From: Gordonia rubripertincta
Lineage (GTDB): Bacteria > Actinomycetota > Actinomycetes > Mycobacteriales > Mycobacteriaceae
NCBI RefSeq assembly: GCF_038024875.1
Contig: NZ_CP136136.1
Coordinates: forward strand, 1,488,001-1,552,000
DNA: 64,000 nt
Direction of reading: 5' to 3'
Positions 26,005 through 33,510 of the stretch are shown one piece after another. The position numbers were made by a program, and so were the translations under genes. Positions within the stretch are counted from its first letter, which is position 1. Each line of letters opens with the position of its first letter. Below the pieces are notes generated by a model. It was not told where the DNA came from. It made no database searches and worked only from the letters and a program-made list of their open reading frames with translations.

Positions 26005-26757
26005 TCAGTCGGGCATCGAATTCAGGAACGGGCAACCCGCGAGGTTCCGCAGAGCACGTGACAGTTCGAAGACGTCGGTCACCGGGCGGGGGAAGGGTAG
26101 CCGGACGTCGGAGTCGCCGGCGATGCCCTCGATCCGGAAGCGGATGCCGAAACGGTCGAGGCCGAGGGGACGTACGCGGCCCTGACGCAGGTCGGTGGGC
26201 AGCTTGCGGGCCAGCTGACCGACGAGATCGGCATGGTCGGCGTCGAGGTGCTCGAGCCAGCCGGCCTCACACTCCCAGAACGGATCGGGTTGGGCGTCGG
26301 CCAGTTCGGCGGCCGACACCGACGTCGCTCCGGAGCTCGACGCCAGTACCGCTGAGTCGACCTGGAGGCGGAGCATCGACGCGCCGTGGCCGATGTCGAG
26401 CAGGCCGTCGTCGGGGTGTTCGGCGGCGATCTCGATGGCCAGGTCGCGTTCGAGGTCGCGGGGGACCTCGTGGAGCGTGCCGTTGAGCCAGACGACCGAC
26501 CGGACTCGTTCGCGCAGGTCGATGGGCGCCCAGTCGGTGACCTCGAGCATCGCGGGGGCGCCCTCGGTGCCGGCGACGGCCGGCATGGCCCCGCCGTCGG
26601 TGGGGACGAGGACGAAGGCTTGTGATTCGAAGAGGTGCACGACCTCGATCGGTGTGGTGTCGGCGCCCTCGACGGCGAGGATGGCGGAGCCGACCCGACG
26701 GCAGGCCGTCTGGATCATCTCGGCATCCGTGGGTCGGTCGGTCGTCGTACGCGTCAT
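26005..26757 (-). CDS. DUF2470 protein, iron-regulated (Rv3839-like)
   Basis: A 250-residue soluble protein whose start is ATG 26757 (MTRTTTDRP), with GGAGAG six bases upstream; a longer frame begins at 26799. The C-terminal part with FWECEAGWLEHLDADHADLVGQLARKLPTDLR is the DUF2470 region, a domain related to haem-degrading and FMN-binding split-barrel proteins such as HugZ. In M. tuberculosis the homologue Rv3839 belongs to the IdeR iron regulon. A good iron box lies about 50 bases upstream here, so iron-dependent control is likely conserved. A role in haem use is inference. Confidence 0.8.
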   Translation of the reverse strand: MTRTTTDRPTDAEMIQTACRRVGSAILAVEGADTTPIEVVHLFESQAFVLVPTDGGAMPAVAGTEGAPAMLEVTDWAPIDLRERVRSVVWLNGTLHEVPRDLERDLAIEIAAEHPDDGLLDIGHGASMLRLQVDSAVLASSSGATSVSAAELADAQPDPFWECEAGWLEHLDADHADLVGQLARKLPTDLRQGRVRPLGLDRFGIRFRIEGIAGDSDVRLPFPRPVTDVFELSRALRNLAGCPFLNSMPD

Positions 26758-26804
26758 GTTGTCTCTCCGGTCGGCGCGGGCGGCTGCTTTGCTCATCACT
26801 TGTG

Positions 26805-26823
26805 AAAGGTAACCCTAACCTAA
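26805..26823 (-). promoter_or_regulatory. IdeR/DtxR iron box
   Basis: On the reverse strand the site reads TTAGGTTAGGGTTACCTTT, which matches 15 of 19 positions of the IdeR consensus TTAGGTTAGGCTAACCTAA. It lies 48 bases upstream of the DUF2470 gene start, in promoter position, and agrees with the known iron control of its mycobacterial homologue Rv3839. Confidence 0.75.
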
Positions 26824-26877
26824 ATACGGCCGGCGTGATCGTCAATGGGTACTCGGACCGGCGTCCACTAGGCTCGT

Positions 26878-27849
26878 GTGGTGCCTGTGATCGCCTACTT
26901 CGGCCCGCCCGGAACCTTCACCGAGATGGCACTCGACGCGGCCATCGCCGCCCATGACCCCGCACTCGGGGGTCTCGACCTCTCGCGTGACGTCACCAAG
27001 GTCGACGCCTCGAGCCCGGCTGCCGCCATCGCGATGGTCCGCAGCGGCGAGGCCGATTACGGCTGTGTGCCAATCGAGAGTTCGCTCGAGGGATCGGTAC
27101 CGGCGACGATGGACGCCCTCGTACCGCCGGCGCGGTCCGGTACCGACGGGCGCGTCCAGGTGTTCGCCGAGACCGTCCTCGACATCGCATTCGCCATCGC
27201 CGCGAACGGTCCGATCGCCCCGGAGGACGTCCGCACCATTGCGGCATACCCGGTGGCCGCCGCGCAGGTCCGGCAGTCCGTGGCGAAGCTGTTCCCGAAC
27301 GCGGAGTTCGTCACCTCCGGCTCGAATGCCGCTGCCGCGCTGGATGTCGCGTCCGGCAAAGCCGATGCCGCGGTGACGACCGGTCTCGCGGCAGGGTTGT
27401 CGGATCTGACCGTGATCGCCGACGGGGTCTGCGATGCGAAGGAGGCCACCACGCGCTTCCTCGTCCTCGGACGCCCCGCGGCCCCGACGCGCCGGACCGG
27501 CACCGATCGCACCTCGGTGATCCTCGACCTGTCCAACGAGCCCGGCAGCCTGATGAACGCGATGAACGAATTCGCCTCGCGGGGAATCGATCTCACACGC
27601 ATCGAATCCCGGCCGCAACGCGACGAGGCGGAGGGTCGGGCCATCGCCGGCCGCTACCGGTTCTTCCTCGACGCCGTCGGCCACATCGACGACGCGGCGG
27701 TCGCGGAAGCCCTTGCGGCGCTGCATCGCCGGTGTGAACGGGTCGTCTACCTCGGTTCGTGGCCCGCGGTGCGGACGACGGGATCGGCGCCTCCCGACCA
27801 CGCCGAGTCGCTGGCCTGGATCGAGTCCCTGCGACAAGGAGAAGTGTGA
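26878..27849 (+). CDS. pheA: Prephenate dehydratase with ACT domain
   Basis: The 323-residue protein starts at GTG 26878 (GTG 26881 also possible) with IAYFGPPGTFTEMA, the classic PheA opening. The dehydratase domain (1-190) includes VPIESSLEGSV and the T-R-F catalytic motif in ATTRFLVLG; the ACT regulatory domain follows (about 208-290: SVILDLSNEPGSLMNAMNEF and the IESRP motif). It converts prephenate to phenylpyruvate in phenylalanine synthesis with feedback by phenylalanine. The stop overlaps the next gene by one base, so the phosphatase is co-transcribed, as for Rv3838c-Rv3837c. Confidence 0.95.
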   Translation: MVPVIAYFGPPGTFTEMALDAAIAAHDPALGGLDLSRDVTKVDASSPAAAIAMVRSGEADYGCVPIESSLEGSVPATMDALVPPARSGTDGRVQVFAETVLDIAFAIAANGPIAPEDVRTIAAYPVAAAQVRQSVAKLFPNAEFVTSGSNAAAALDVASGKADAAVTTGLAAGLSDLTVIADGVCDAKEATTRFLVLGRPAAPTRRTGTDRTSVILDLSNEPGSLMNAMNEFASRGIDLTRIESRPQRDEAEGRAIAGRYRFFLDAVGHIDDAAVAEALAALHRRCERVVYLGSWPAVRTTGSAPPDHAESLAWIESLRQGEV

Positions 27850-28508
27850 TGGCGCGCCTGCACCTCGTCCGGCACGGCGAGACCACCGCGAATGTCATGC
27901 GCCGGCTCGACACCGCGCTGCCCGGAGCCGCGCTCACCGATTTCGGTGCGCGACAAGGCGTCCGGTTCGGCCTGGAGAATCGGCCCGAACGCGAGGCGGT
28001 CCTGTTCAGCTCAGCGGCCCGGCGCGCCCGGCAGACCGCCGAACTGATCAGCTCGGTGTGGGACGTCCACACCGAGGCCGTCGACGGTGTGCACGAGGTC
28101 CAGGCCGGTGTGCTCGAGGATCGCAGCGACCGCGAGGCCCACGACGTCTTCCACGACGTCATGGAGAAGTGGCATGCCGGTGACCTCGACGTGCGCATCC
28201 CTGGCGGCGAGTCGCTCGCGATGGTCTACGACCGCTACATCCCGACCGTCGAGGACCTCGCCCGCTCGTACCTGACCGGAACCGAACCGCGCGATGTGTT
28301 CCTGGTCAGCCACGGTGCGGCGATCCGCCTCATCGCGGCGCGCCTGGCCGGCATCGACTCCCGCTTCGCCGCGGCGACGCACCTGGGCAACACCGGCTCG
28401 ATCGAACTCGAGTACACCGACGGCATCTGGGTCTGCCACCGCTGGGGAGCCGAGACCGCACCCTTCGACCGGGTCGACGAACCGCTGGTCGACGACCCGA
28501 TGGGTTGA
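27849..28508 (+). CDS. Histidine phosphatase family protein (Rv3837c-like)
   Basis: A 219-residue phosphatase of the phosphoglycerate-mutase fold. The phospho-histidine motif LVRHGETTAN is at residues 5-14, an SSAARRARQTAELI segment follows near residue 60, and the second catalytic histidine is in VFLVSHGAAIRLIAARL. It is a member of the histidine acid phosphatase group, with no visible sign of mutase-specific residues. Translational coupling to pheA (TGATG) is conserved in mycobacteria. The substrate is unknown; a small phosphorylated metabolite is likely. Confidence 0.88.
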   Translation: MARLHLVRHGETTANVMRRLDTALPGAALTDFGARQGVRFGLENRPEREAVLFSSAARRARQTAELISSVWDVHTEAVDGVHEVQAGVLEDRSDREAHDVFHDVMEKWHAGDLDVRIPGGESLAMVYDRYIPTVEDLARSYLTGTEPRDVFLVSHGAAIRLIAARLAGIDSRFAAATHLGNTGSIELEYTDGIWVCHRWGAETAPFDRVDEPLVDDPMG

Positions 28509-28509
28509 G

Positions 28510-29010
28510 CTACTTGATGATCGCGTCGACCGTCTTCTTCAACGCCGACGGCTGAGACGGGCGTCGCGGTGCCTTCTCCTTGAGGCGGAGCATCTCTTCA
28601 CCGATCTCCTGGAGGTCCTTGCGGCCGAGGGCTTCCCGCACCTTCGGGAACCACTCGTCCTCTTCCTCCTCGATGTGGTGCTCGACGTTCTCGATCAGCA
28701 CGGTCGTCTTGGCGTCGAACCGCTCGGAGTCCGGCTTCAGCGCGGCGAGCTCGACGACGAGGACGTCGGCGACGTGGTGCTCCTCGTAGGACTCGAGGAT
28801 GTCGTCCTCGAGATCGGGTACACGCTTACGGATCTCGGGATACATGCACTCGTTCTCGATGTAGGTGTGCACGGTGAGGGCCTCGATAATCTTGTCGACG
28901 ATCTTGCCCTTGGTCTTGACGGCGTTCGGGCCCTGTGACTTGAAGTCGCGGAAGAGTTTGCGGATCTCTTTGTGGTCGTCCTTCAGGATGACGATGGCGT
29001 CGGTGGACAT
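28510..29010 (-). CDS. Hemerythrin HHE domain protein
   Basis: A 166-residue four-helix protein. Iron ligands are visible in DDHKEIRKLF (residues 14-23), HTYIENECMYPEI (His and Glu), EEHHVADV, and HHIEEEEDEWFPKV. Start is ATG 29010 (MSTDAIVILK). Actinobacterial proteins of this type bind a di-iron centre and are linked to oxygen, nitric oxide or oxidative stress responses. The strongly acidic/basic composition and lysine-rich C-terminus suggest a cytoplasmic protein. It converges with the phosphatase gene with only one base between them. Confidence 0.88.
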   Translation of the reverse strand: MSTDAIVILKDDHKEIRKLFRDFKSQGPNAVKTKGKIVDKIIEALTVHTYIENECMYPEIRKRVPDLEDDILESYEEHHVADVLVVELAALKPDSERFDAKTTVLIENVEHHIEEEEDEWFPKVREALGRKDLQEIGEEMLRLKEKAPRRPSQPSALKKTVDAIIK

Positions 29011-29110
29011 GGCGATACTCCTGGATGTGGGCTGGACATCGGAATCTCGGTATTCCGCATTCCGGCCACGATGAAACATCCGGCCTGACCTGGGGTTCCG
29101 GGGTTGGTTC

Positions 29111-29461
29111 CTAGCCCCACCCGTTGGCGTGCAGCCAGGCGTCGTCGATTCCGAAGTGGTGGGCGATCTCGTGCATGACGGTGACCGCGACCTCGTGCAC
29201 CACCTCGTCGCGCGAGTTGCACATCGCCAGGATCGGGTCGCGGTAGATCGTGATCGTGTCCGGCAGGAATCCGCCGTAGTCGTGATCGCGCAGGGTCAGC
29301 GCCACGCCCTGATACAACCCGAGGATGTCGGGCTCCTCGGGGTTGTACGGCTCGACGAGGATGACCACGTTGTTCATCGCGCCGGTCAGTTCCGACGGGA
29401 TGGTGTCCAGTGCGTCGGAGACCAGCCCGTCGAACTCGTCGTCGGACATCGGAACGGCCAT
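29111..29461 (-). CDS. Zincin-like metallopeptidase, DUF1025 type (Rv3836-like)
   Basis: A 116-residue protein with the zinc-binding motif HEIAHHFGI near its C-terminus and the conserved LGLYQG ... TITIYRDPI segment of the PF06262 (MPN-like zincin) family. Residues H-E-x-x-H supply the metal ligands and general base. The family is small, cytoplasmic and of unknown substrate. It lies three bases downstream of the septum-formation protein gene in the same direction, in the conserved Rv3835-Rv3836 arrangement, so the two products may work together. Confidence 0.82.
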   Translation of the reverse strand: MAVPMSDDEFDGLVSDALDTIPSELTGAMNNVVILVEPYNPEEPDILGLYQGVALTLRDHDYGGFLPDTITIYRDPILAMCNSRDEVVHEVAVTVMHEIAHHFGIDDAWLHANGWG

Positions 29462-29464
29462 GGG

Positions 29465-30658
29465 TCAGCCCGCCGGGGCGGGGGCCTGGTCGGGATTCGG
29501 CGCGATTCCCGGCGGGAGCGGCACCGGCGTCGGAAGAGCACGACCGGGCGGAGCGGCAGGTGGCGGAACGGGTGCCTTGCCGTTGATCAGCAGCGCACCG
29601 TCCTTGGCGTCGCCGACGAGGGTGGCGAATCCGCCGCGCTTGTCGGGCAGACCGAGGTAGCAGACCACCTTTCGGCTGCCGGCCAGCCAGCTCGGCTCGC
29701 TGAGCACCGACCACTGGACGTTCAGCGTCGTCTTGTCGAGGGCGGGCGCGCCGCCGGCGAAGCGTTCGGCCTGCTTCGGGCAGATGGTGCCGAGGTAGTT
29801 GTTCTGGGCGCCGGTCGCGGGCCACGGCTTGTTCGACATCCGGTCGCCGAAGCGGACCGCGAGGTCGACGATGCCGGTGGTCTGGAAGGCGTGCGGCTCG
29901 GCGCAGTTCACCGGGAATCCGGTGGGATTGCGGGTCTCCGGGTCGATGCCGATGCAGGTTCCCTCGGGCCACACATACGACTGGTTCTGGTCGGCGACGC
30001 GGCCGGAGAACTGCACGGGCTGACCGTCGGCCCCGTCCTCCTGGACTCCGCAGCGCAGCTGCCGGGCACCCTTGTCCCACTGGGCCTGCGACGGGTACAT
30101 CATGCCGACCGAGAAGCGGCCCTGCGGGTCGAGGCGGCCGTCCAGGTACTGGTCGACGATGACCGGACACTGTTCGTCGCGGATGGCGGCGAAGCGTTCG
30201 GGCCCGGGCCACAGCGCGTCCTCACCGAACTCGACGCCGGGGATGAGGGAGGTGTCGATGCCGCCGGCCACCTCGAAGCGGTGCTTCTGTGCGCAGTCCA
30301 CCGCGGTCGGTTGTCCGGGGTTGCCCTCGGGCCAGTCCAGACAGTCGCCGGCCACCGACTGGGTGAAGGCGTTCTGGACGAGGCGTTCGCCCTCGCCGAC
30401 CTTGCTGCCGCCGACGCTGCCGGAGTCGTCGAAGACGCCCATCGCGAAGGCGATGCCGCCGGCGACGAGAGCGCCGACGACGATCGCGGCCAGTACGACG
30501 AAGACGGGGTTGCGCGTGGCGGATCGCGGGGGCCGGGTGGCGGCCTTCGCCGGCTCGTCGTGCGGCTCGACCGGGTCGACGGCGGTGAAGTCGTCGGCGG
30601 GGGCGTGGTGCGCGTCGTCGGGGCCGGGCGGGTGGCGGTCGGGGTCGGGCTCGTTCAT
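29465..30658 (-). CDS. Membrane-anchored septum-formation family protein (Rv3835-like)
   Basis: A 397-residue protein with a cytoplasmic N-terminus (about 50 residues, acidic and Pro-rich), one membrane helix (VFVVLAAIVVGALVAGGIAFAMGV), and an extracytoplasmic part holding two septum-formation repeats (SVAGDCLDWPEG ... CAQKHRFEV; and GTCIGIDPET ... CAEPHAFQTTG). Each has the paired Cys and HxFE-like turn of PF13845. A Pro/Ala-rich tail follows. The homologue Rv3835 is conserved next to serS and a metallopeptidase. A role at the division site or envelope is inferred only from the domain name. Confidence 0.82.
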   Translation of the reverse strand: MNEPDPDRHPPGPDDAHHAPADDFTAVDPVEPHDEPAKAATRPPRSATRNPVFVVLAAIVVGALVAGGIAFAMGVFDDSGSVGGSKVGEGERLVQNAFTQSVAGDCLDWPEGNPGQPTAVDCAQKHRFEVAGGIDTSLIPGVEFGEDALWPGPERFAAIRDEQCPVIVDQYLDGRLDPQGRFSVGMMYPSQAQWDKGARQLRCGVQEDGADGQPVQFSGRVADQNQSYVWPEGTCIGIDPETRNPTGFPVNCAEPHAFQTTGIVDLAVRFGDRMSNKPWPATGAQNNYLGTICPKQAERFAGGAPALDKTTLNVQWSVLSEPSWLAGSRKVVCYLGLPDKRGGFATLVGDAKDGALLINGKAPVPPPAAPPGRALPTPVPLPPGIAPNPDQAPAPAG

Positions 30659-30754
30659 CGGGATCCATCATGCCTGGTCGATGGGACCGGGCACACCCGC
30701 ATCAGCCGATGCGGAGCCCGGCACCCTTGTCGGTGGCTGCCTACACTCGCGGAG

Positions 30755-31165
30755 GTGTCCGCCGATTCCTCACCGCCCGCATCGGAACCGTCGCCCGATC
30801 CGGAGGTCGTCGAGCTGGCCACCCGGCTCTTCGGCATGGCCCGATCCGGAGACTCCGCCCTGGGTGTCTATGTCGATGCCGGCGTGCCGGCTGACCTGCG
30901 CAACCAGGCCGGCGACTCGCTGCTCATGCTGGCGGCCTACCACGGCCATGCGGCGGTGGTGTCGGCTCTGCTGACCCGTGGCGCCGATCCGGACCTCGCC
31001 AACGACAAAGGCCAGACGCCGCTGGCCGGTGCGGTGTTCAAGGGATTCGACGATGTGGTCCGGCTGCTCGTCGACGCCGGGGCCGACCCGTACGGCGGCA
31101 CCCCGTCGGCCGCCGATGCCGCGGCGATGTTCGGTCGCGACGATCTCCGGGCGCTCTGGAGCTGA
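30755..31165 (+). CDS. Small ankyrin-repeat protein
   Basis: A 136-residue protein starting at GTG 30755 (VSADSSPPASEP). It has three ankyrin repeats: NQAGDSLLMLAAYHGHAAVVSALLTRGADP, NDKGQTPLAGAVFKGFDDVVRLLVDAGADP and a partial third (TPSAADAAAMFGRDDLRALW). Single-domain ankyrin proteins like this occur across actinobacteria next to serS; their role is protein binding with unknown partners. The upstream base GGAG is close to the start, which supports it. It is divergent from the septum gene. Confidence 0.8.
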   Translation: MSADSSPPASEPSPDPEVVELATRLFGMARSGDSALGVYVDAGVPADLRNQAGDSLLMLAAYHGHAAVVSALLTRGADPDLANDKGQTPLAGAVFKGFDDVVRLLVDAGADPYGGTPSAADAAAMFGRDDLRALWS

Positions 31166-31240
31166 CCTGCGGGCCGGCCCGCGTTTCACTTCGGTGGCGT
31201 GATCGGGTTCGCATCGCGCGCTCAAGTAGGGTTTGAAGGC

Positions 31241-32500
31241 GTGATCGACCTGAAGATTGTTCGTGACGACCCGGATCTGGTCCGCGCTTCGCAGCGCACC
31301 CGCGGCGAGGACCCCGGCCTGGTGGATGCCCTGCTCGATGCCGACGCGGCCCGTCGTGCGGCCATCGTCGACGCCGACACGTTGCGATCCGAGCAGAAGG
31401 CTCTCGGAAAGCAGGTCGGCAAGGCCCAGGGCGACGAGAAGCAGGCGTTGCTCGCCAAGGGCAAGGAGCTCGCCGAACAGGTCAAGGCCGCGGTCGCGCG
31501 TCAGTCCGAGGCCGACGAGGCCGCCGCGAAAGCGCACCGCGCGATCTCCAACATCGTCGCGTCCGAGGCTCCCGCCGGCGGCGAGGACGACTACGTGGTC
31601 CTCGAGCACGTGGGTGAGCCCCGCGAGATCGAGAACCCGAAGGACCACCTCGAGCTGGGTGAGTCGCTCGGTCTGCTCGACATGGAGCGCGGCGCCAAGG
31701 TGTCGGGTTCGCGGTTCTACTTCCTGACCGGGCAGGGTGCCTTCCTGCAGCTCGGCCTGCTGAACATGGCCGCGCAGAAGGCTGCCGCCAACGGCTTCAC
31801 GCTGATGGTCCCGCCCGTCCTGGTGCGTCCGGAGGTCATGGAGGGCACCGGCTTCCTCGGCGCTCACGCCGACGAGGTCTACCACCTCGACAAGGACGAC
31901 GACCTGTACCTGGTCGGGACCTCGGAGGTGCCGCTCGCCGGCTACCACATGGACGAGATCCTGGACCTGTCCGACGGTCCGAAGCGCTACGCCGGCTGGT
32001 CGACGTGTTTCCGCCGCGAGGCCGGCAGCTACGGCAAGGACACCCGCGGCATCATCCGCGTGCACCAGTTCGACAAGGTCGAGGGCTTCATCTACTGCAA
32101 GCCCGAGGACGCCGAGGCCGAGCACCAGCGTCTACTGGGCTGGGAGAAGGACATGCTGGCCGCGATCGACGTGCCCTATCGCGTCATCGACGTCGCCGGT
32201 GGTGATCTCGGTTCGTCGGCCTCGCGCAAGTTCGACTGCGAGGCATGGGTTCCCACGCAGAACACCTACCGGGAGCTCACGTCGACGTCGAACTGCACGA
32301 CGTTCCAGGCCCGTCGCCTCTCGATCCGCTACCGCGACGAGAACGGGAAGCCGCAGACTGCGGCGACGCTCAATGGCACGCTCGCGACGACCCGCTGGCT
32401 GGTGGCCATCCTCGAGAACCACCAGCAGCCCGACGGTTCGGTGAAACTGCCGCCGGAGCTGGCGAAGTTCGTGGGCACCGACGTCCTCACGCCTCGTTGA
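31241..32500 (+). CDS. serS: Seryl-tRNA synthetase
   Basis: The 419-residue enzyme starts at GTG 31241 (VIDLKIVRDDPDLVRAS). The N-terminal coiled-coil arm (about 30-105: ... LRSEQKALGKQVG ... ARQSEADEAAAKA) binds tRNA-Ser, and the class II core has motif 2 FRREAGSYGKDTRGIIRVHQF and motif 3 GTLATTRWLVAILENHQ. It charges tRNA-Ser and tRNA-Sec with serine. Position next to the Rv3835 and Rv3836 homologues matches Rv3834c. The length is usual for the family. Confidence 0.96.
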   Translation: MIDLKIVRDDPDLVRASQRTRGEDPGLVDALLDADAARRAAIVDADTLRSEQKALGKQVGKAQGDEKQALLAKGKELAEQVKAAVARQSEADEAAAKAHRAISNIVASEAPAGGEDDYVVLEHVGEPREIENPKDHLELGESLGLLDMERGAKVSGSRFYFLTGQGAFLQLGLLNMAAQKAAANGFTLMVPPVLVRPEVMEGTGFLGAHADEVYHLDKDDDLYLVGTSEVPLAGYHMDEILDLSDGPKRYAGWSTCFRREAGSYGKDTRGIIRVHQFDKVEGFIYCKPEDAEAEHQRLLGWEKDMLAAIDVPYRVIDVAGGDLGSSASRKFDCEAWVPTQNTYRELTSTSNCTTFQARRLSIRYRDENGKPQTAATLNGTLATTRWLVAILENHQQPDGSVKLPPELAKFVGTDVLTPR

Positions 32501-32514
32501 TCTGAGCCTGCGTC

Positions 32515-33453
32515 ATGACCAGCGGGATCGTCATCGCGGTGATCGGTGCGCTGGCGTTCGCCGCCGCGGCCGTTCTGCAGGCGCTCGGCGCCGAGCAGGT
32601 CTCGCAGCGCGCCGCCATCCGTGAGGAGCGTCGACGATCCGCGGCTGCGCACCCGTCGCTGAAGTCCACCGCGCTGACGATGTTGACGGTGCCGTTCCTG
32701 ATCGGGTTCGTCTTCGACATCATCGGGTTTATCGCGACGATCGCGTCGGCCCGACTGATCCCGCTGTTCCTGTCGCAGACCATCATCTCGGCCCGGCTGG
32801 TCGCCACGGCACTGCTCGCCATGGTCGTGCTGAAAGTCGGCCTCACCATGCGTGATTGGATCGCCGGTGCGGTGGTCGTGGCTTCGTTGATCCTGCTGGC
32901 GGTGTCGGCAGGCCGCGAGGGGGTGGACCACACCGCATGGATGCGCTGGGCCGTGCTGGTCGCCGGGCCCGCGCTGATCCTCCTCGGTCTGATCGTGATG
33001 CGCCGCTTGAAGACCCACATCGCGACGGTCACCGGTCTCATCGCCGGCGCGGTGTTCGGTGTGATGGCGGTGGCGTCTCGAATCCTGGACGGTATCGACC
33101 CCCTCGACCTCACCGTGCTGTTCACCGACCCGGCTCTGTATGGGTTGCTGCTCAGCGGGATCGGCGGCTTCTACCTGTTCACCGTGGCACTGCAGACCGG
33201 CTCGGTGAACGGTGCCGCGGCAGCTCTTGTCGTCGGGCAGACGGTGCTCCCGGGCGCGGTCGGCATCGCCTTCCTCGGCGACGTCACGCGCGCCGGCTGG
33301 GGACCGGTCGCGATCGTCGCCTTCGTCGCGGCAGTCGGCGGCGGAGTGGTGCTCGCGTCGTCGGGTGCCGTCACCGCGGTGGAGACCGCCGACGCAACGA
33401 ATGCGCCTCGTGGGTACGGACATCCACCGCGGGAACTGGGCCGGCCCCACTAG
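32515..33453 (+). CDS. DMT/EamA-like ten-helix membrane protein, first paralogue
   Basis: A 312-residue membrane protein with nine or ten helices in two halves, opening with SGIVIAVIGALAFAAAAVLQALGAEQVS. Its architecture resembles drug/metabolite transporters, with a glycine-rich end GWGPVAIVAFVAAVGGGVVLASSG. A paralogue lies at 40470 with about the same segments: ASVLQARGAQSV, ARxIPLFLxQxIxSA, RILDGxDPxDL, GGFYxFTVALQxG, and the VVGxTVxPGxxGIxxLGD motif. Substrate is unknown. It begins 14 bases after serS, so it may be in the same transcript. Confidence 0.75.
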   Translation: MTSGIVIAVIGALAFAAAAVLQALGAEQVSQRAAIREERRRSAAAHPSLKSTALTMLTVPFLIGFVFDIIGFIATIASARLIPLFLSQTIISARLVATALLAMVVLKVGLTMRDWIAGAVVVASLILLAVSAGREGVDHTAWMRWAVLVAGPALILLGLIVMRRLKTHIATVTGLIAGAVFGVMAVASRILDGIDPLDLTVLFTDPALYGLLLSGIGGFYLFTVALQTGSVNGAAAALVVGQTVLPGAVGIAFLGDVTRAGWGPVAIVAFVAAVGGGVVLASSGAVTAVETADATNAPRGYGHPPRELGRPH

Positions 33454-33510
33454 GCGATCTGGCCAGTGCGTAGGACGTGGTCTTCGGGCAGGACGGGAAC
33501 AGGTCGGGGA

